From: Labyrinthula sp. Ha
Taxonomy: Eukaryota; Sar; Bigyra; Labyrinthulida; Labyrinthulaceae
NCBI GenBank assembly: GCA_015227615.1
Contig: JAALGZ010000022.1
Span: forward strand, 186,001-250,000
DNA: 64,000 nt
Direction: 5' to 3'
The notes below the pieces were generated by a model, which worked only from the letters and a program-made list of their open reading frames with translations, was not told the DNA's origin and did no database searches. Positions 57,387 through 64,000 of this stretch are shown in pieces. The position numbers and the translations under genes are program-made. Position 1 is the stretch's first letter, and the number at the start of each line of letters is the position of its first letter.

Positions 57387-59939
57387 ATGACATTTGATGA
57401 AAAATCTATTCTAAAACAGTATCAAGTAAGAAAGAAAACCAATGAATTTAAGATTGTGTGGTATATTTCGATACTAAGATTATTATAAGGTCAGATAGAA
57501 ATGAAACTGAGTCAGAAAACTTCAACAAGGCAATTAGAACTTTTCTCCAAAGTGCGACAGTGAATAAGAATATAAGTTTGTTAAGGTAAGATATTTCCTT
57601 CTTAGAGAATATAGCTTTGAAAAGTATCCGTTTTTTGTTCTCAAAGAAGAATTTGAAAGATTGTTAAATTTATTTCCAGAAGTTTTTCATTTGAGGTAAT
57701 TTTTTATCCTTATTCTAAGATAGGTTTTCTCAGTGTTCAATAAGTGGTGATACTTTTAAAATACTTTCTAAACCAGAAATATTCCCTAGATTGAATAAGA
57801 TAACGTATTTTCTTATTATTTACTTACTATAGTTTTATTCGCTGTGAAATATTATCTTTTGAGTTTTTTGATATGTTTATAAGCAAGAGAACAAAAGTTG
57901 AAAAGTGGAGGTATATTTTTCTCTTGCTTCATATTTAGCTATTATGGTAATAATTTCACTGCAACTGAATTCTCAAGTATTTTTCAAACACTATCAGAAA
58001 ATAATACTATGAAGGTCTTATAGTAAAAGAACCTTTTAGTTAAACTATAGTGTTTGGGAGAGGAGGAAGTATAGAGACTATCAAGAGAAAAAAACAATAG
58101 TTGGAGGTGTGAAACATTTGCTGGCGGGAAGTCCTTCTCTTTGCTATTTTAAGTTATGCTGTTTATTTTATTCATTCTTTAGTTTTGACTTATTTGATAT
58201 TAAAGATTTTGAAACAGCTTTGATAAAACTAGTTGAAAAATATCCTTCACTTTTGTATTTGGAAACAAGAAACAAAAAGATAAAAAATAAAAAGAGTATT
58301 TACAATATGTTTCAATCTATGTTGCAGGAAAGATATGATAGAAAACTTGCTTTGAACGAACTTCAACTATTATTTATGGGAGATGGTAAAACTGGAAAAA
58401 CTTCAACAATAAGAAGTTTATGTAAAAAAAGATTTATCAATAATATTTCTTCAACTTTGGTTTTAGAAGATACAAATATTTTGAAAATCAAAGAAGACTA
58501 TTTCAAACCTCTCACTAAATATGAACTTAGTGTTCAGAGAGTGAAAAATGTTCTTGCTGTTAAATGTAATAGTTTTCATAAGGGTGGAAATACATCAAAA
58601 TACAATCTTCCTTTTGAAAAAGAACTTTTGGAAAGAACTGTTCAGGATGATGAATTCTTAGACTATTTTACGCAAGAAAGCTACAGTTATAAAACATACA
58701 ACCCTTTCTGTCGTGTTTCTGATTTTGGAGGTCAAGAAGTTTTTTCTTCTCTTCATCATTTATTTATGAATCCAAATGCAGTTTATGTTCTTGTATTTAA
58801 CTTAACCAAACAAAATAAAGAAGATATTAATAGACTTAAATTCTCGTTAAAAAGTGTTGTCAAGAATGCTCCAAAAGCACCTATTATTTTTATTGTAACT
58901 TATTTAAAGCTATTTCTTAGGGAAAATAAGAAAGAAGAACTAGAGAAGACCGAATTAAAAGTCTTTGAACTTGTTTCTGAAACTTATACTGATTTTCAAG
59001 TACCAAAAAGTGAGAAGATTAGTTTTTTCCATTGAGAATTCAAATCCTTCTTCTAAAACTCTTTTTGAAATACATGAAAAACTTAAAAGGTTTGCAAAAG
59101 AAGATACATTTTTTAGCAACTACATTTCAGCTGAGTTAATTTTACGTTGTGTTTGGGTTTTATTTCTCGATAATTGTAGAGAAGAATCTAATTATATAAG
59201 TATGAAAAAGTTCAAAATTAAAGCAAAATCTTGTAACTTTAGAGATGAAGATATTGAAAATATGCTTGAGATTTATTCAAAAGCAGAAATTGTTTTCTAT
59301 CACAATAATCTTAATCTATCTGAAAAAACTAATTTTATATTTTTTGCACCTTCATTTATAGCCCAAGCTTTAGGAAGTTTCATTCGGGATTCAAGTCTTC
59401 ATCAACTTGCTTTTAGATTGAATTCAGAAATTTTTCCTCAATATAGAAAATATATTGATACTGGAATTATAAGTAAAACTTTATTCGATGTTCTTCTCAA
59501 AGAATATACTAAGGAAGAAATAGAATATGTCTTAAGCTTAGCTTTACATAGTTTAATTCTATTTGTAGATCCAAGAAAAAGAAATAGTTATATTGTTCCT
59601 GAATTGCTTCCCGAAGTAAAAGACTCAAAACTAATTATATCTTTGACTCCTGCTTTTATGTTGAAAATATATAATCCTATTACAAACAAAACGTTTTTGC
59701 AAATGGTTTTTATTTTCCTCGAATACAAAGAGCTTCAAGATTCATTTTTGTTCAAGTTCTTTTCTAGAATAATTTTTGGTCCGGATGAAATACTTGATAT
59801 ATTTCTGATTAAGGAAAACGAATTTGGTTTTAGATTTATTGGAACAGAAAGAGATGGGTTCCTTGTAAGTTTTATACAGCATTTGATTGAAGAAAGCAAT
59901 GTGAATGAAGAAGAAGTGGAAGAAAATTATTACACCTAA
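57387..59939 (+). CDS. LRR-Roc-COR (Roco-family) GTPase gene with mini-introns
   Basis: Roco proteins join leucine-rich repeats to a Ras-like Roc GTPase and a COR dimerisation domain. Introns with GT...AG ends keep one frame: 57586-57605 (20 nt), 57696-57723 (28), 57805-57832 (28), 57911-57938 (28), 58015-58039 (25) and 58153-58182 (30; it contains no stop, so reading through it adds ten hydrophobic residues). The exons of 76-90 nt each hold about one LRR unit (FSQCSISGDTFKIL, FIRCEILSFEFFDMF, YYGNNFTATEFSSIF). Roc has P-loop GDGKTGKTS (about 58378) and switch II DFGGQEVFSSLHH (about 58723); the G4 region VTYLK lacks the usual Asp. COR shows FFAPSFIAQALGSFIRD. The frame shifts by one base at a T6 run (59023-59028); one T fewer would restore KISFSIEN, matching the dead paralogue. 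ATG at 57387 and the first intron are uncertain. No kinase domain follows. Confidence 0.8.
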
Positions 59940-60299
59940 AAACAGCGTTTCGACTTATTTTATGTCCATGGTCAATAGTTAGATATGGGAAACGTCTTAG
60001 AGGTTTTCTTTATTTTCCTCTAAGTAGCGTTATATAAATAGAAGTCACAGAGTTGATATATATATGATATTGTTTACCCAAGGGAAACAGAACCATCTAA
60101 AGTTTAAAACATAAAAACACATACTTTTCGTCAAAAACACGACTGAAACAATAACAGAAGATTTCTTTTATGAAAGGTATGAGGAACATGTTTTGTGATC
60201 CGTTCCTCTTTCTCTTATACTGATATCTTAAGGTATGTAAAAGTATGTATTTCAAAACTTAAGACTTATATTAACCGCTGCCAAAATTATCTATATTAC
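59940..60299. other. Spacer between Roco gene and LTR element
   Basis: About 360 bp of AT-rich DNA, the 3' flank of the Roco gene. The composition becomes more GC-rich near 60.3 kb, where element-like minus-strand coding begins. No LTR end could be recognised here. Confidence 0.45.
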
Positions 60300-63200
60300 A
60301 GAACTTACTTAACGGTAGTCTTGGGCCTGTACTAGAACATCAGTGCCCTCCTACAATCGCTTCTTTATCTGGATAAACTTCCTTACTTCGTTTTCATCTA
60401 AAGCAAACTATTTAGGTAGCTCGTTCCCAACAGTTATCCAAATGTTTTGTAAATTTCATTGTCTGCCATTTATCTCAATCTTTATCACATTTTTTGTGAA
60501 CGCCCTATTTATTGCATAATAGAATCGTTGCGGTTTTCTATTCCTCTCACGACGGGGTTCCAATATCACATCAACTACAATGTTTTGCTTAATAACAAAA
60601 AAAGGAAGCTTTTCGATAAATCAGATTAAGCACGTCTCTTTCCCATGCATCATTAGGTAGCCTATTGAGTGATGTAGCCTGCCTTACAGATCTCCTTTGA
60701 TTCATTGGATCGTTTCCACAATCATGAGTCTTATGCTTTTGATAATTTTCCTGACCTCATTCCCGACGGTATTTACCACCCACAGGAATATCAATCCATT
60801 TTCCACTAACTTGAATAGGCTATCCCAGGACATATTCTTGACCTTCGTTGTTTCATAATTCAGCGCTACGCCTCTGTTTTGGTCCAGTCCCGTTATTCTC
60901 CAGGGGGGGGGGGGGCAATAGCAAGATGTCTGCTAATATATCTTCTTTCAGCAGTATTCTGAAGAAACCTTCTATCTCCGTGAAATCCATTGAAATAGTT
61001 AGGCTGTTCCCAGGCATCCATCAAAGTACGTATTTGTTTTCTCCAATAGCCATCTGCATTTCATTATTTGTCGCATCCATGTACACCGTCCGGTTATCTT
61101 CCCCAATGGATATTTTACGAGTATTTGCTGACCAACTTACCTTCATGCGCATTTCCTGGAGTTTCCCTTTATTCTTCTCCCTGGCCTTGTTGACATAAGC
61201 TTCTTTTCATTACATCCTACTCAGCCTGGTACTGAGATCCCCGCATTCGCTCCAGACCAATGTCAGCCAGACTCTTTCTAATATCACCTGTCTTGCATTT
61301 CTCTTCAAAAATTCCAGATTTTCCTTCCTTGAAAAATGCGTGCTCATTCTCCTGCAGAAACGTATCTTCGCTGGGACCTTATTAGTGTACTTCCATATAT
61401 TGAAAAATCTCCGTGCTAACTTTTCTGCCTTTGGCACTATTCTCATCAGTTCTATATACCTAGTGGTTCCATATCTCTTCCTGCTATCTTTTCCGATCAG
61501 TCTTGCATTCGCCTTTAATCCTGGACATTTATCCAAAGACTGCTTCCCTATGATGCTCTGCATCTGTGAGTACATATGTTGCGTCGTTCTTCTGGGCAAG
61601 TGTTTCCTCCTGTATATCTCCGCATAATCTTCAATGCAATATGCAATTCCACACTCCACTAGGATATTCTTTTCAATCGCTAACCATCCATTACTGCTCG
61701 TGGGTACCATTGGGCGACAATTTATGTCTCTCGACCACCTTATTTCAACGTGTCCCAGGTCGATATTGTCTCTCATAACCTTGTCCACTACTTTCAATGC
61801 TCGCAATCTCTGCTTCTTTTCCTCGCCGCGAATATTCTCATCCTGTAGGAATTTTACCGCCATATCTGGAACGTTTTCCGCCATTATTTCAATGAGTTTC
61901 ATAGTCGCAGTTGTTTGCACATTCCCGGCCACTGTACTTCTAAAAAATAGCTGGTGTTCCTTAGTTCCAGGGCTTTAGACTCTTTTACAAACAATATTCC
62001 TACGTCTCTCTTGAAATATTCAACTATCTTGTCGCTTGGGGCGTATTCTTTTCCTTCGTACCACCATGACTTGCTTATGTGGATTATTTCCACTTTTCCA
62101 ATTAGACTCTCCACCTTATAGACGTTGTCTAAAACTGTTTCTGTAATCAGATATGGGCTTTTCTATTTTAACTTAGTCTTCTGTCGCCCTTTCTGGGTCC
62201 CTGCTGCGCTAACGAGCACCCATACTCCTGGGTGGAATCGCAGGACCTTTGATTTGTGTCTTATGTTGTATGCTGAATCATTTCTCACCCTTTGACATCA
62301 CACATATCGTATACCTCCTGTTGCTTCTCTTTTATGATTTCCCCAACTTCTGGGCTGCTTCCTGGTACTTCTTTTTGTCTCTTACCGGCCTTAGTGTATC
62401 ACCTTTTTCCGTACTCACTGTCCTGACTGCTACCTTCTCTATCAGTCTCGACCTGTTCTCCTCCCGCTCCTCCTCGGTCCTTCCGAAGAACAACTCGTTC
62501 GGTGATATGCCCTTGCTTCTTTTTCTTTCCATCGTATTCGTCGTGGCCATAATGTACGGCATTATCTTTGGCCACTCATTGCTCTGGAGGTACAGTTTGA
62601 TGCATATCATCTGGATTTGTCTTAATATAGCTACGTTCCTCAACTCTATGCCACCGTTGGTCCAGGGGGGCGTAGCTGATGCTGAAGGTGTGGCCAAATC
62701 TCAGCCATCTGGATAGTTCATACATTAGCTCGTTGCAGAAGTGACTGCCTCTGTCGATGATGAGTTCGAAGTTATCTATTAATTCCAGCCACGCTTGCCA
62801 TTCTCACAAAACTTCTACTACTATTCTCGCGGTGCATTTCTTTGAGCACGTCAACGAGTGGTTCCTGGCTGATTCATCCATCAGGACCAATATGTGGCCA
62901 TATTGGTTTGCGTACAAGAAATCTGCTCTCAGAACCTCCCTTCGATTCTCTGCTATTCTCGTGATATGCCTCTCCATTATTTTCAGCATCGGCTTCCGTG
63001 TGCTATGGAGTCATATTCTGTACAGGTTCTCCAGAAGTGATTTCAGGCTTATACTGCTCGGCAACTCCAAACAATATGTCTTCTCTATTTCCTTCATTTC
63101 CCGGGTTATGGGTGGGTGTACTCCCAGGAAGTGATTATGTAATAGAAGCTGGGCTACTTTCTCTGCTGATATCTTTTATCTCCCTTCGTTATCTCGGTGA

Positions 63201-64000
63201 CTCGATCCATCAAATTCTTCCCAATGTCTCATCAGCTCCTGTTCTCTTATTCTGCTCCGCTCCCCTTCATAATTCGAGTTCGCCGGAGACAGCCTGTTTT
63301 TCTGTAGTTCTTATAGCAGCTTCCTCAGCGTCTTTCCATTCTCTTCTTCTGATTTTTCCTAGCTCCCTAAAATGTGAACTGCACTGAGGTGTATTCTATA
63401 ATCGTACCTGTCCTCTCCATCGTTCTCAGGGTTTCCCCATCTCCTCACCAGGTCGACCAGAACGTTGTTCTCACCTTCCACGTGATTGAAGATAAGGTCT
63501 GCTTCTTGGAACTTTGTTGTCCATCTTGCAATTCTATTAACATATGTCTTTGGGTCCGACCATTGGGGTCTCATAATGAACGACAAATTTCTATGGTCGG
63601 TGTAAACCAGTACGAATGAGGGGTGCCCAAGAACCATATATCTTATTCTTTCCATCACTTGAAATATCGGGAATAGTTCCTCTCGAGATGCGTGCCATCT
63701 TCTTTGGCATATGATAACCCCCCGGAAAATAGCATCGGTGGGTTGTATTTCTTGTCCATAACTGCCTTGTACGCTTCTCTTTTCGATTTTTACGTCAGAA
63801 ATACTGCCCAGTACTTCATTGATGCATCGGCGAAAATGTTTAGGTTGCACTCGGGGTCGTACAGATTCAAATTTCTATGCATGGCCTTTGTGATCTCATC
63901 CTTGAACTGTTTCCAATAATATTTCAGCTCTCCTGTCTAGGCTATCGGTATTTGCAGTCTCTTCAAACTTCTCGTGTTCATCTCAAGCTTTACCACCTTT
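60300..64000 (-). mobile_element. Ty3/gypsy LTR retrotransposon, 3' part, cut by window end
   Basis: Minus-strand pol fragments in order from the right: RNase H (FADASMKYWA near 63.83 kb, VYTDHRNLSFI near 63.6 kb, and the tether-like RIARWTTKFQEADLIFNHVE...NNVL...RWGNP), integrase zinc-binding and core regions (about 62.3-63.2 kb, with PWTNGGIELRN and ISPNELFFGR), and a long post-integrase region down to about 60.3 kb that I do not recognise. The RWG-type RNase H ending and integrase style fit the Ty3/gypsy elements seen in oomycetes and other protists. It is clearly more GC-rich than the host genes. It appears broken, with several interruptions. The 5' part and 5' LTR lie outside; a 3' LTR was not identified. 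Confidence 0.8.
60903..60916 (+). repeat. Poly-G run of 14
   Basis: Fourteen consecutive G in an AT-rich genome, inside the gypsy-type element's post-integrase region. The exact length may be unreliable, since such runs are prone to sequencing error. Confidence 0.8.

Noticed and set aside
1-64000. CRISPR arrays, rRNA genes, telomere repeats
   Set aside because: No regularly spaced repeats, no rRNA core motifs and no tandem telomere-like units were seen.

Overview
This window looks like nuclear DNA from an AT-rich single-celled eukaryote. Genes lie on both strands, most coding regions are unbroken even when long (a 908-residue transporter in one exon), and the introns that can be placed are only about 20-31 nt long with GT...AG ends. 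TAA, TAG and TGA all behave as stops. The lineage cannot be fixed from the sequence. The gypsy-type elements have a protist or oomycete flavour, but that is only an impression.

Layout. 0-9 kb: a single-pass GT32-type glycosyltransferase and a two-exon crotonase-family gene meet tail to tail 3 bp apart, followed by a type II membrane protein with a leucine-rich-repeat-like ectodomain. 9-18 kb: two cysteine-rich paralogues with hydrophobic tails, a dead hAT transposase fragment, and copies of an unknown repeat family (direct copies at 9.3-10.8 and 16.2-17.7 kb, and an inverted pair at 1-445 and 15.4-15.9 kb). 19-21.5 kb: a dead paralogue of the LRR-Roc-COR gene at 57-60 kb. 21.5-28 kb: gene-free, with a tRNA-derived fragment and two small GC-rich hairpin islands. 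28-29 kb: a CaMK-like kinase whose DFG motif reads DFN. 29.3-37.2 kb: an old Ty3/gypsy LTR element with 176-bp LTRs and a 5-bp target duplication. 38-42 kb: a second LRR-like membrane protein, an Smr-domain protein, and a betaine/aminoaldehyde-type aldehyde dehydrogenase that shares a 93-bp divergent promoter with the Smr gene. 42-46 kb: gene-free. 46-50.4 kb: nucleoside diphosphate kinase, a SulP anion transporter with STAS and cyclic-nucleotide-binding-like domains, and a second Smr protein whose 3' end overlaps the transporter by 11 bp. 50.4-57.4 kb: gene-free, ending in a TTAACGG-rich repeat. 57.4-59.9 kb: the LRR-Roc-COR gene, with LRR units on separate mini-exons. 60.3-64 kb: the 3' part of another, more GC-rich Ty3/gypsy element running off the window.

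No operon or pathway links these genes. Four families are each present twice (LRR membrane protein, cysteine-rich protein, Smr protein, LRR-Roc-COR). The most informative novelty is the intron system: introns so small that ordinary ORF reading either breaks the gene or reads straight through a 30-nt intron.
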